The position numbers were made by a program, and so were the translations under genes. 64,000 nucleotides of DNA from Janthinobacterium sp. 67. Its GTDB lineage: Bacteria > Pseudomonadota > Gammaproteobacteria > Burkholderiales > Burkholderiaceae_D. The notes below the pieces were generated by a model, which was not told the origin of the DNA, did no database searches, and worked only from the letters and a program-made list of their open reading frames with translations. Location of the stretch: the NCBI RefSeq assembly GCF_002797895.1, contig NZ_PGES01000002.1, forward strand, positions 124,001-188,000, read 5' to 3'. The stretch's first letter is position 1. Each line of letters starts with the position of its first letter. Shown here one piece after another: positions 8,152 through 17,566 of this stretch.

Positions 8152-8499
8152 TGTGGACTTGGCATGCGCGCGCTGCTAACAAATTCTGTGCGACCCATGA
8201 TATACGTAAAGATCCCGATTTCGCAGTTCGACTTTATCTACACTACGCACTGGCATGAGGCATTCCGAGCATTCCCATAGCCAGCCACTCAAAGTGATGG
8301 CCCGCACGATTGAACAATCGCTTCAATAAAAGTGGCTTTTAAGCTAGCCTATTGATGTGCTACATTTGTTTTCCGCACGAAAACTTTGAGGCAATTTCGC
8401 TGAGTCATTAGTTCTTCTGGCTCAAAATCTGCATGGCGCTTGGTATTCACGGTCCTTTCGATACCATGCCCATTCCACAAAACATTTTAAGGTATTCCT
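8152..8499. other. Intergenic stretch between ZIP and phasin genes
   Basis: No gene is supported. A 35-codon frame starts by overlapping the ZIP stop at 8151 but has no family resemblance. An AAGGT shortly before ATG 8500 is the phasin ribosome-binding site. No strong hairpin or repeat is visible. Confidence 0.4.
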
Positions 8500-9060
8500 A
8501 TGTTCCCATATTCAAAAGCTGTCGCCCCGGCTCTTCAAAGCCACTTGGAATCACAAACTGCGTATTTTAATGATATCTCAAAATCTTTGTTTGAAACGAT
8601 TCAAAATTTGAGTCAGGTGAACATGCAGCTTGTTCAAACGATGATTGAAGAGTGCAATCACTGTGCTCAGCATGTTCTGTCGACCGACCACCCGGCTCCG
8701 TTGATCGATGCCGTAGCATCTCGCGCATTGCCAGCATCGGAGAAGTTGCGTGCATATCATCAGCAGCTGTCGCGCCTTGCTGCAGACTCGCAGGTCGCTA
8801 TAGCGCGTATTAGCGAAGAACACGCTCCAAAAACTTCGAGCACCGCACAGAAGCTCGCTGAGGATGTGACCCGCACTGCTGCCGAGGAGACACAACGCAG
8901 TATGGAAAAACAGCAAGAAACAATGCGGAGTTTCACTAACTCGTTTGCTCAACACAGCAACGACAAAGACAATGGGCGAGCAGGTGCGAGCTTGCAAGGT
9001 GCTCGTGAAGGCAATATACAAGGTGGCATCCCTGAAAATCCTCCCGCCAAACCCAAATAA
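8500..9060 (+). CDS. Phasin family protein
   Basis: A 186-residue soluble, helix-rich protein of the phasin type, which coats polyhydroxyalkanoate granules. Residues 1-60 carry the family pattern (LESQTAYFNDISKSLFETIQ, then LSQVNMQLVQTMIEE), followed by amphipathic helices. The tail from about residue 150 is low-complexity (Asn/Gly/Asp/Pro/Lys). There is no signal peptide. No PHA synthase or depolymerase gene is nearby, so this is an isolated copy. Some phasin-like proteins act as stress chaperones, which could explain its place in an accessory region. Confidence 0.7.
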   Translation: MFPYSKAVAPALQSHLESQTAYFNDISKSLFETIQNLSQVNMQLVQTMIEECNHCAQHVLSTDHPAPLIDAVASRALPASEKLRAYHQQLSRLAADSQVAIARISEEHAPKTSSTAQKLAEDVTRTAAEETQRSMEKQQETMRSFTNSFAQHSNDKDNGRAGASLQGAREGNIQGGIPENPPAKPK

Positions 9061-9166
9061 ACGATTATATGTATATTTCGGGTGCCTCTAGGCAGCACGG
9101 GGAAAATAACGCCACATACACACATTGTGCGATGAGGCTTTTAGACATGATTTCAAGGAGTTACTC

Positions 9167-9733
9167 GTGCGCCTTCCCCTAATCGCCCCGGCGGACCTTA
9201 CGGTCGAACAGAAGGCCCTCTACGACCATATGCGCCAAGGAATTGCGAGCAACTTTAACGCCTTCAAAGTTGAGCGAGAAGACGGGGCACTAATGGGGCC
9301 ATGGAATCCATGGTTGCACGAGCCGGCAATCGGCAAGGCGATCTGGGACCTGACCCTAGCGATGACAGCCAACGCCGTGCTGCCGGACAATATTCGACAG
9401 ATTGCTATTCTCATCGTCGGTGCCCATTTTAACGCCACCTACGAAATTTATGCTCATGTCGCTGTCGCTGAGCGGGAAGGAATGTCCGCTGAGCGACTTG
9501 CCGCGTTGGTGGCAGATCTCAAGCCTACCGACCTGTCCAAAGACGAAAATGTCGCATTTGATTTCTCGTATGCGCTGTGTCGCGGCGGCGCACTTCCAGA
9601 GCCGCTATACCGGCTCGCTCTTGCAACCTTTGGGCAACGTGGGACCAATGAATTAATTTATCTCGTTGGTCTATATGCACTGGTATCAACAACACTGAAC
9701 GGTTTTAATGTCCCCGTTCCCGAGCGGGAATAG
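9167..9733 (+). CDS. Carboxymuconolactone-decarboxylase-like protein
   Basis: A 188-residue protein of the carboxymuconolactone decarboxylase/AhpD-like superfamily. The core pattern is IRQIAILIVGAHFNATYEIYAHV followed by EGMSAERLAAL. The AhpD CxxC pair is absent, so peroxidatic activity is unlikely; it resembles decarboxylase-like members of unknown substrate. I choose GTG 9167 because AAGGAG lies six bases upstream; the longer frame from TTG 9125 has no such site. There is no adjacent aromatic-degradation pathway. Confidence 0.7.
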   Translation: MRLPLIAPADLTVEQKALYDHMRQGIASNFNAFKVEREDGALMGPWNPWLHEPAIGKAIWDLTLAMTANAVLPDNIRQIAILIVGAHFNATYEIYAHVAVAEREGMSAERLAALVADLKPTDLSKDENVAFDFSYALCRGGALPEPLYRLALATFGQRGTNELIYLVGLYALVSTTLNGFNVPVPERE

Positions 9734-9863
9734 GAGATAGGAGGCGCGCCCGTGTTGCATCAACCAAAAAGAAGGCGCCCGTCGAGGTAGCCAAGCTGTG
9801 TGTTGGTCCCTTCGAAAGCAGGTATCACAAAAATATTTGGGCGCGGGCGTTTAGCAGTATCGC

Positions 9864-10892
9864 TTACGCACTTCTTTCTGAATTGCGGACAATGTCGTGC
9901 ACTATCACACTGTTATGTTCGGTGGTCTCTACAAGCCAACCCGCCTGATCAACTGCTTGCAGTGCGTCGCGATAGCCTTGCTCCCATCTCCATGATATCG
10001 AGCTGCTGGCGAAATTGATATCCTTCGCGGCCATCTGCCAGTCGCGCCCGGGATAGACCAGACGAACTATATGCAAGGTTGTCTCAGGAATCAGTTGGTC
10101 TAGCACTTCGTTGCCAACGTCAGCGCGTAGCTCGACCGGTAGCTTCGCATAGAGCCTTTGAAGCATGCATTGTAGATTGTGCGTACGCCGATATGCCTCG
10201 ATATGACGATTCGACCTGGAAGCAAAAACAATGTCCTTTTGACGCGTCTGTACCTCGTTCAAGGTCGTTGGCTCCGGTCCCTCGGCGCGCCATAGATCAA
10301 CCATGAAGCAAAGCGTGTCCACCGGAGGCGTGTCATCAAAAATGGTTTCTATCGGCGTATTCGAATACAACCCCCCATCCCAATACAAGTCCCCGTCAAT
10401 TCGAACGGGTGGAAAGCCAGGCGGCAAGGCACCGCTTGCCATGATGTGTTCAATCCCGATAGCCTGTTTTTGACTGTCGAAGCTGACCAATTCGCCACTG
10501 CTGACTTTAAGCGCATTCACAGTCAAGCGCATGTTGCCTGACGTATTCAAGTAAGAAATATCGACGACGTCACGTAGCGTATCGGCTAGCTCGGCGGTAT
10601 CGTAGAAGCTTGCTTCTTCCGGAGGTACTGATAGCCCCATACTGAACGGGCTCCAAAATCTCGGTTTGAAGAATCCAGAGATGCCTCCTACCGCCGCGAC
10701 AAAGGTCGCCCACTGGGTAGATTTTTGCCGCATCGGATCTGTCATCAAATCGAGCCCGACAGATTCCTCCTGGGATACCGTTTGCCAAAAAGCCTTCAAC
10801 TTGGCAAGTCTGGCGGCTGGCGGGTTACCAGCGATAATCGCCGCATTGATGCCACCAATGGACGTACCAAGCACCCAGTCCGAGGGCCGGCC
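9864..10892 (-). pseudogene. Patatin-like phospholipase, 5' end lost
   Basis: Patatins are Ser-Asp dyad acyl hydrolases acting on lipids. This frame keeps the nucleophile elbow GTSIGG and the catalytic DGG (DGDLYWDGGLYSNTP), plus a long C-terminal region of about 180 residues. It lacks the N-terminal glycine-rich oxyanion loop (usually GGGxRG) and the first strand. Patatin-like sequence begins at about 10892 with RPSDWVLGTSIGG, just where a GGGATTGCAG sequence starts that probably is the end of the neighbouring Tn3-family element. A GTG at 10874 could start a shortened product, but the oxyanion hole would be missing. Confidence 0.7.
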
Positions 10893-10935
10893 GGGATTGC
10901 AGTTTTTTTCGCAAAAAACGACCTAACCAATTGAT

Positions 10936-13908
10936 TTATTTGGTAAATTCGACTTTATAATTCATCGGGGCTACCTCGCGTTCAAGGTCCAGCATATATT
11001 CGCCGAATCGGTTGATGTGCCCTTTCCGATATGGCGCTAAGCCGCGAAGCACCTCCTCCGTTAGCACATATCCCTTTGCCTGTATTGTCTTGAGGAGCCG
11101 CGTCATCTCATGGACATTGTGCAGGATGACCATGTTCGCAACGAGCTGGTTGTACTTGATAACCTTGCGCTGTTCGTGCCGAACGTTTTCGGCAATGATG
11201 CCTTCGCCCCCAAAAAACAACCATTTGATGAAGCCGTTGAATTCCTCGCTCTTGTTGGTTGCTGCATGGATGGTACGACGCAATTCTGCGTCGTTGATGT
11301 ACTTGAGCAGGAACATTGTCCGATGTACCCTACCGAGCTCGCGGAACGCGTAGTAGAGCTTGTTCTTGCGGCTAGCGGTCCCTAGGCGGCGCAGGATTGT
11401 CGATGGCGCAATCTTGCCCGCTTTGATGGAAATAACGACGCGCAGCATGTCCTTCATATGGCGCGCGATCAGTTCCCAGTCGATCGATCCACGGAACAGG
11501 CTGCCAATATTGTCATACTGGTCGGCCTTGTCCGCCTTGAAGAACACCAGATCTTTGATATTGCGGATGCGCGGCATCAGGTCGATACCCAGCAGCGAAG
11601 CCAGGCCAAAGACAGGCGTGCTTTGGGCCTGGGTATCGCCGTGCAGCGTATCTGGCTGGATGTCCGACTGGTTGCTGATTAGCCCATCGAGGATGTAAAC
11701 CGCCTCATAGACGCCGCATGGAATAAAGTGACTGAACAACGCGATGTACTTGTCGGACACATGGTAGTAGCCAATGCCGCCGTATCCACCGTAGCGGATA
11801 TGGTATTCGGAAAGCAGGTTAGCCTCGTAAATGTTCCATTTGGTACCGTCGGCCGACGCGCTCTTTCCCGATCCCCAATAACGTGGCAATGCGAAGCGGT
11901 TGTATGCATTGATCACCTTGACGATCGCCTTGTCCAGGCGCTGCTCGGTGACATGCTTGAGATTGAGCCAGGCCACCTGCTTGCGGCTCAGGCCCTTGAT
12001 CGAGCGTGCGGTCTGCGTGGCGCCCAAGTTACAACCATAGCAAAACAACGTAGTGATAAAGCGCTTGCGCGGATCGTCTACTTTGGCCTCGAAGCCGGAC
12101 AACGGACCGAAGAGTTTATGCAAGTCCAACCATTTTTCAGTCTCGGTCAACACATCAAGGATGCTCACCGGATCCATTTCATTGGTGACCATCTGCTCGA
12201 TGGCGTCAAGTTCGGGCGGCGGCTTCGGACGCTCCATGCGACGGATCACAATGCCGCTCTCGTCGATATCGGCAAGGCTATTTTGCGGGAATCGGCTGTC
12301 AACGTCGCGCGCTAGACTGCCGAGTTTGTCGCGCAATTGCGCGACAAACGCCGGAGCTTCCACCGACAGCCCTACCAGTTCACCATAGGCTTTCACTTCA
12401 CGCTCGTATTGCTCCCAGTCCACCAGGTGGTTGCGATAATCATCGTAGTCGCCGCTATGCTCGACGTACAGATCGCCCGACTTGAGTTCATCCATGACTT
12501 GCGTCATCACGGCAAGTTCGAAATACTTGCGATGCACGCTCGCTGGAGCATCGGCTGCGACTCGGCCAAAAACCAGCTTGCGCCACTTATCGGACATCCA
12601 GTCCAGTGCCAATTCAGGTAGCGCACCTTCTGCCGCTGGCAGTTGTTCCTTGTGGCTGGAGCGATGCTTTTGGATGATGGCGATCGCCGCCAGCAGGCTC
12701 TGATCCTGGGAGCTGGATTTCAGGCTGAGCGCTTCGAGGCACTTGAAGAGCAGGCTGCGCTTGCCAACATACCCGACCAGCATGAACGGATAATAGTTAT
12801 TGCCAGCATACGCCATGTGCTCGTCGCATTCAGTGATCCATGCCCCCAGATCCCCGTCGAGGGATTGCTCGACCCTAGCGACGCGCTCCTCGTCGCTGCC
12901 CTCGTCGCTCAGGACGGTCAGCACTTCGCGGAACTGTCCGATCAAACGCTCAATCTGTTCGGCGTGCTGCAGGTGATATTGCCGCAACCGTTCCTCGGCA
13001 CCGTTATGCAAGCTGCGGATGGTCTTGATGAAGATTTCGGCGATATCGTCCATTGCCTTTTGCAACTGGCTTTGAATCAGCAGCACGATGAGGGTGTGGC
13101 GCTTGAGTGGCTTGATCCGCCGCATTTCCGCCACATCCAGGGCACGCGCCTCCAAAACGAGTTGTTCACGCTTGGTTGCGGCGATGGCCTCGGTATTGGG
13201 CAGATCCTGCGCCAGCGCGATCATGGTGTCAATGTGCGCCAGGAAATCCGTCACCGCACGCACATTGGGCTGCTTCGGCTCGCGTTTGAGGCTATCCCAT
13301 ATGCGCAGGTTCTCACCCGCAGTGAGCATGTGTTCAAAACGCTCGACCACGCAAGTTGGCAATCGGCCAGCCACCGCCTTATAGATGCCGTCATTGACGC
13401 TGGTACGGGACTGGCGAGCCAGCCTGAACAAGTAGGTGAATCCAGGCAGTTCCAGGCGACGCTGGACCAACTCTTCAATCAGGACATTGATAATGTCGGG
13501 TAGCTCCTGCTTGGTATGGGCAGCCTGCAGGGCCTGATCTTCCAGCCAGTATTCATCGGACGAGTCCATCACCCGGATCCCCACGTACCCGCGCAGACGG
13601 CGCTGGTGTGTTGTCTTGCTACCGGACTGATCATATTGCGCCAGCGCCCGTTTTGCCGGAACGCGCAGACCGCTATGTTCGCAGATATGCCGCACCACGA
13701 TAGACGGGACGCTCGACAAGGGGACGAAATAACCAAGCCTTTGCAACAGCATAAGTTGGATCAGCAAAAAAGTACGATGCGATGCTTGGCGATACAGAGT
13801 GAAGATATGGTCAATTTGTGCGCGCGAAGGCGTGTAGATCGCCCCGAGCTCCTGCTCAGTGAACTCTTGTTTCAGGCGTGGATAAGCCGTTTCATGGATA
13901 TTCGTCAT
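10936..13908 (-). CDS. tnpA: Tn3-family transposase TnpA
   Basis: A 990-residue transposase, near the normal Tn3-family length. The N-terminal domain (about 1-170) is the DUF4158-type DNA-binding region. The C-terminal half carries the DDE core with SADGTKW, LHGDTQAQ and the later NKSEEFNGF segment. ATG 13908 is preferred, since the extra 25 codons from 13983 do not match. It is only distantly related to the transposase at 45977. A possible terminal repeat begins at 10893 (GGGATTGCAG) just past the stop codon; I could not find its inverted partner upstream, and no tnpR adjoins, so the element may be incomplete. Confidence 0.85.
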   Translation of the reverse strand: MTNIHETAYPRLKQEFTEQELGAIYTPSRAQIDHIFTLYRQASHRTFLLIQLMLLQRLGYFVPLSSVPSIVVRHICEHSGLRVPAKRALAQYDQSGSKTTHQRRLRGYVGIRVMDSSDEYWLEDQALQAAHTKQELPDIINVLIEELVQRRLELPGFTYLFRLARQSRTSVNDGIYKAVAGRLPTCVVERFEHMLTAGENLRIWDSLKREPKQPNVRAVTDFLAHIDTMIALAQDLPNTEAIAATKREQLVLEARALDVAEMRRIKPLKRHTLIVLLIQSQLQKAMDDIAEIFIKTIRSLHNGAEERLRQYHLQHAEQIERLIGQFREVLTVLSDEGSDEERVARVEQSLDGDLGAWITECDEHMAYAGNNYYPFMLVGYVGKRSLLFKCLEALSLKSSSQDQSLLAAIAIIQKHRSSHKEQLPAAEGALPELALDWMSDKWRKLVFGRVAADAPASVHRKYFELAVMTQVMDELKSGDLYVEHSGDYDDYRNHLVDWEQYEREVKAYGELVGLSVEAPAFVAQLRDKLGSLARDVDSRFPQNSLADIDESGIVIRRMERPKPPPELDAIEQMVTNEMDPVSILDVLTETEKWLDLHKLFGPLSGFEAKVDDPRKRFITTLFCYGCNLGATQTARSIKGLSRKQVAWLNLKHVTEQRLDKAIVKVINAYNRFALPRYWGSGKSASADGTKWNIYEANLLSEYHIRYGGYGGIGYYHVSDKYIALFSHFIPCGVYEAVYILDGLISNQSDIQPDTLHGDTQAQSTPVFGLASLLGIDLMPRIRNIKDLVFFKADKADQYDNIGSLFRGSIDWELIARHMKDMLRVVISIKAGKIAPSTILRRLGTASRKNKLYYAFRELGRVHRTMFLLKYINDAELRRTIHAATNKSEEFNGFIKWLFFGGEGIIAENVRHEQRKVIKYNQLVANMVILHNVHEMTRLLKTIQAKGYVLTEEVLRGLAPYRKGHINRFGEYMLDLEREVAPMNYKVEFTK

Positions 13909-14099
13909 TGAAATCAGTCGACACCGGTCCAGCGAAGGAATTGCTGGAAATGGTGCATCGATTGCAAGTTTTTTGTCAAGCAATTAAACGTAAAGCATAT
14001 GTCTTTGATTGACCTTCCCATTATGGTAATGCGTATAGTGATAATATCTGCCATTCGGATCCGTACTTGCTCACGGTCAAGTGACAGCATAGCAATAGC

Positions 14100-14128
14100 T
14101 TGACAGTTGGTTTGATACAACCTAGGCT
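14100..14128 (+). promoter_or_regulatory. Candidate sigma-70 promoter of the cus operon
   Basis: TTGACA at 14100-14105 is followed after 17 bases by TAGGCT at 14123-14128. It lies 27 bases before the first gene of the cus cluster. CusR or CueR boxes cannot be assigned with confidence. Confidence 0.45.
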
Positions 14129-14154
14129 ACGAATATCATCCGTATAGATAGTTT

Positions 14155-14571
14155 ATGAAGACCTCCCGCACAGTGCGATTGTTCACGGCTCTTGTCGCGA
14201 TACTTAGCATGCTGTTCATGCAGCATGCGGTCGCTTCATACCTATGCCCTGGCGTACCGATGGGAGTCGGTAGTTCCGTTATATCCGCAGGCGTTGGGGT
14301 GTCTGCGATGCCCGCGATGACAGACTGCGCCGGCATGGACACTGACCAGTCGACGTTGTGTCAAATTTATGCTGTGGGGGATGCGTCCAGGCAGTCGCTG
14401 GACAAGACGCCTGTCGCCGACCACCCATCTTTCGTACCTGTTGTCCTGCTTCTGACGTTAGCTATTTATGACACTCCCGTAGTGTATACAGCCAAACCTC
14501 CTTTGCTCATTACCTTGGCGAGGCCAACGGCACCGCCTATCGCTATCCGCCATTGCTGTTTCCGTATTTAA
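14155..14571 (+). CDS. Small exported Cys-containing protein leading the cus operon
   Basis: A 138-residue protein with a signal peptide (hydrophobic stretch 9-22, cleavage near AVAS). The mature part has scattered Cys and Met (TDCAGMDTDQSTLCQ) and ends APPIAIRHCCFRI. I recognise this tail from small uncharacterised proteins encoded at the start of copper/silver RND operons in betaproteobacteria. A periplasmic copper-sensing or binding role is plausible but unproven. The next gene, cusC, starts 77 bases downstream, so co-transcription is likely. Confidence 0.6.
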   Translation: MKTSRTVRLFTALVAILSMLFMQHAVASYLCPGVPMGVGSSVISAGVGVSAMPAMTDCAGMDTDQSTLCQIYAVGDASRQSLDKTPVADHPSFVPVVLLLTLAIYDTPVVYTAKPPLLITLARPTAPPIAIRHCCFRI

Positions 14572-14648
14572 CACTCCAGACTGCCTAGATCGCCATCGCC
14601 TTGTCGGGTTCGACAAGGCGATGCTTCCCATCGCATTCTGGAGCTGCC

Positions 14649-15998
14649 ATGTCAATCCCGTACACCGTGCATACGCATGCACGCGTCGTCCGCCTTCACC
14701 CATTCATGAAGACGGCGTTAACTCTCGCCCTTACTGTTCCGCTGCTGGCCTTCGTTCATGATGCGCGCGCGGCCCCCCAGCCAGTCACCTTCACCGAGGC
14801 GCTGCAGCAGGCTGTCGCCCGCTCGCGCCAACTTCATGCGCAGGACCAGGCAACTGTCGCCGCACACGAAATGGCGGTAGCTGTGGCGCAGCGCCCCGAT
14901 CCCACTCTCAAGGTCGGCATCGATAATGTGCCCTTAAGTGGCACCGATCGCTTTAGTTTGAGCGGGGATTTTATGACGATGCGGCGCATCGGCATTTCGC
15001 AGGAATTGACACGCGCCGATAAATTGCGCTGGCGTTCAGCTCGCGTTGAGCGCGAAGCCGACAAGGCGCAGGCGCAAAAAAATGCCGTGCTCGCCACGAT
15101 TCAACGTGATACGGCGATCTCCTGGCTCAACGTCTACTACACACGAAAAATGTCAGTTGTACTAACAGAGCAAGTGGCCTTTGCTCGCCAGGAAATAGAC
15201 GCTGCTGCTGCCGCCTACCGGGGTGGGCGTGGTAGCCAGGCCGAGGTGCTGGCAGCGCGTTCCGCCTTGCTAACCATCGAGGACCGAGTCAGCCAGGTGG
15301 AACGTGACCTCAATACGGCAAAAAACATGCTGGCGCGTTGGACCGGCAGCAGCGGCGAGCTTGCCGAGGCTGGCATGCCCGACCTGGGCACCATCCCTCT
15401 GGACCCGGTTGTTCTCGACACAGAACTGGTGCACCGCCCGCAGGTCATGGTGTTGAATCGGCAGGAAGAAGTCGCCCAGGCGGACGTCAATCTGGCGCAA
15501 GCGAACCGACGCCCGGACTGGAGTATCGAGTTCGCCTTCCAGCAGCGCGGTGCGGCCTATTCAAACATGGTCTCCATCGGCCTGTCCCTGCCATTGCAGT
15601 GGGATCGCAAGAACCGGCAGGATCGCGAGCTAAGCTCCAAACTCGCCTTGGTCGAACAGGCCAGGAGCGAACGCGACGAACTGCTGCGAGAAGATGCCGC
15701 AAACATCCGAGCCTTGCTCATCGAATGGAGGAGTGGCCAAGAACGTAGCGAGCGCTACGCGCTCCAGCTATTGCCACTTGCCGACGAGCGAAGTCTGGCG
15801 GTCCTGGCCTCCTATCGTGGCGGTAAAGCCTCATTGGCCGAGGTGCTCGCTGCCAGGCGTAACAGTACTGACATGCACGTTCAGTTACTGCAGCTGCAGA
15901 TGAATACAGCACAGTTTTGGGCACAGCTTCGCTTCCTCTTTCCCGACACCGCAATCGCGCAGATTTCCGCAGTACATAGCCAGCAGGAATTCAAATGA
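14649..15998 (+). CDS. cusC: Outer-membrane factor of the Cus efflux system (TolC family)
   Basis: A 449-residue outer-membrane channel subunit of a tripartite copper/silver exporter. A signal sequence spans the first 40 residues, ending near ARAAPQ. Two TolC-type repeats with long coiled coils follow (VTFTEALQQAVARSRQLHAQ early, and LSLPLQWDRKNRQDREL in the second repeat). ATG 14649 is chosen for the GGAG five bases upstream; MKTALTLAL at 14706 is a possible alternative. The stop overlaps the cusB start by ATGA, showing an operon. The substrate assignment rests on the CusA and CusB motifs downstream. Confidence 0.8.
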   Translation: MSIPYTVHTHARVVRLHPFMKTALTLALTVPLLAFVHDARAAPQPVTFTEALQQAVARSRQLHAQDQATVAAHEMAVAVAQRPDPTLKVGIDNVPLSGTDRFSLSGDFMTMRRIGISQELTRADKLRWRSARVEREADKAQAQKNAVLATIQRDTAISWLNVYYTRKMSVVLTEQVAFARQEIDAAAAAYRGGRGSQAEVLAARSALLTIEDRVSQVERDLNTAKNMLARWTGSSGELAEAGMPDLGTIPLDPVVLDTELVHRPQVMVLNRQEEVAQADVNLAQANRRPDWSIEFAFQQRGAAYSNMVSIGLSLPLQWDRKNRQDRELSSKLALVEQARSERDELLREDAANIRALLIEWRSGQERSERYALQLLPLADERSLAVLASYRGGKASLAEVLAARRNSTDMHVQLLQLQMNTAQFWAQLRFLFPDTAIAQISAVHSQQEFK

Positions 15999-17566
15999 AC
16001 AATAAGAAATTACTCGTCCTGGTACTTGTGGGATCCCTTGCAGCGGTCGGTTATGCCGGTTACCAGTTTGGTGTACGACAAGCACATGAGGCAGTATCTA
16101 CAGGTGACGTCAAGGCGTCATCCGGCAACGCAGCAGTCGCCGGGAGTGCTGTCAACAAGAAACCATTATATTGGCATGACCCCATGGTACCGGGCCAGAA
16201 GTTTGACAAGCCTGGCAAGTCACCGTTCATGGATATGCCGCTGGTACCCGTCTATGCTGGGGGAGATGGTGAGGACAGTAATGTCACGATCAGCCCGCGG
16301 GTCCAGCAAAACCTGGGAGTGCGCACAGCGCTCGTCACCTCCGGAAGAATGTCGGCCGGCTTGGTTGCCGTCGGTAACGTCACCTATGACGAGCGCGACG
16401 TGGCACTGGTACAGGCGCGCAGCGGTGGATTTGTAGAGCGACTGTATGCGCGTGCCCTGCTCGATCCGGTGAAAAAGGGGCAACCCCTGGCTGACTTGTA
16501 TGTGCCTGATTGGATCGCGGCACAAGAAGACTATCTGGCGAGTCGTCGTATGCAAGGCCATGAGACAGCATCTCTGGTCGACGCTGCCCGGCAGCGCATG
16601 CGACTAGTTGGCATGAGTGACGGGCAAATCCGACTCATCGAATCGAGTGGAAAGGTTCATCCACGCCTGACGGTTTCAGCGCCCATCAGCGGTGTGATCG
16701 CGGAGCTCGGCGCCCGCGAAGGAATGACCGTCTCCGCTGGTGCGCCCCTGTTTCGCATCAATGGACTTGCGACAGTATGGGTCAACGCGGAGGTTCCCGA
16801 AAGCGTGGCGGCCAAGGTTCGCCCTGGTGACGCCGTCGAAGCGCGGGTACAGGCGCTACCCGGAACTATTTTCAAGGGCAAGGTGGGTGCCATTTTGCCG
16901 GAAGTTAATGCCGCGACGCGAACCCTGAAAGCCCGTGTGGAGCTCTCTAACCCCAGCGCTCAGTTGTTGCCCGGTATGTTTGCTACGCTGACCTTCGCGT
17001 CAAACAGTGACACCGATGTTTTGCAGGTGCCATCGGAGGCAGTCATCCAGACGGGTACGCGCAACGTTGTCATGCTTGCCCAGGAGGGCGGCAAGTTTAT
17101 GCCCGTCGATGTGGAGGTCGGCAGCGAAGGCAGTGGTCTCACCGAAATTCGCAAGGGCCTATCCGCTGGTCAGAAAGTGGTCGTCTCGGCGCAGTTCTTG
17201 ATCGATTCCGAGGCCAGCCTGAAGGGAACCACGACACGCATGAGCGATACGCAGTCCCCTGACGCAGACAAGGCACCTCCGCGCCACCATGGGGTAGGCA
17301 AGGTCGAACAGATCGGCAAGGATGAAATCACCATCTCGCATGGCCCTATCACGTCACTGCAGTGGGGCGCGATGACGATGGGTTTCAAAGTGCCTTCCAC
17401 GGGCTTGCCGCGCAATGTCGGCATAGGTGACCGAGTCGCCTTCGACGTCAGACAAGACGAAGATGGCAGCTTCGAGATCGTGGCTATTGCGCCAACCTCC
17501 GGTGTACCTAAAACCGAGAACAAACCCATGGCTGACATGAAGGCACACGCGGGAGCGGCGAAATGA
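15995..17566 (+). CDS. cusB: Periplasmic adaptor CusB with heavy-metal-binding and CusF-like domains
   Basis: A 523-residue membrane-fusion protein linking CusA to CusC. An N-terminal membrane anchor (about 6-25) is followed by the YHS-like heavy-metal-binding domain at about 59-88 ([19 protein letters not shown]), which carries the Met/His ligands. A barrel-sandwich/beta-barrel adaptor core spans about 95-410. A C-terminal CusF-like domain starts near residue 435 ([16 protein letters not shown]), retaining the His, Trp and two Met ligands of CusF. E. coli CusB (407 residues) lacks this last domain. The gene overlaps cusC and cusA by ATGA at both ends. Confidence 0.88.
   Translation: MNNKKLLVLVLVGSLAAVGYAGYQFGVRQAHEAVSTGDVKASSGNAAVAGSAVNKKPLYWHDPMVPGQKFDKPGKSPFMDMPLVPVYAGGDGEDSNVTISPRVQQNLGVRTALVTSGRMSAGLVAVGNVTYDERDVALVQARSGGFVERLYARALLDPVKKGQPLADLYVPDWIAAQEDYLASRRMQGHETASLVDAARQRMRLVGMSDGQIRLIESSGKVHPRLTVSAPISGVIAELGAREGMTVSAGAPLFRINGLATVWVNAEVPESVAAKVRPGDAVEARVQALPGTIFKGKVGAILPEVNAATRTLKARVELSNPSAQLLPGMFATLTFASNSDTDVLQVPSEAVIQTGTRNVVMLAQEGGKFMPVDVEVGSEGSGLTEIRKGLSAGQKVVVSAQFLIDSEASLKGTTTRMSDTQSPDADKAPPRHHGVGKVEQIGKDEITISHGPITSLQWGAMTMGFKVPSTGLPRNVGIGDRVAFDVRQDEDGSFEIVAIAPTSGVPKTENKPMADMKAHAGAAK

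Noticed and set aside
8151..8258. A 35-codon frame overlapping the ZIP stop.
   Set aside because: No resemblance to any family and no ribosome-binding site.
11728..13503. Open frames of up to 286 codons opposite the first Tn3 transposase.
   Set aside because: They are shadows of tnpA with no ribosome-binding site or known domain.
10893..13990. GATTGCA plus T-run at 10896 and a similar sequence near 13963 as the two ends of the first Tn3-family element.
   Set aside because: They are in the same orientation, not inverted, and the match is short and T-rich.
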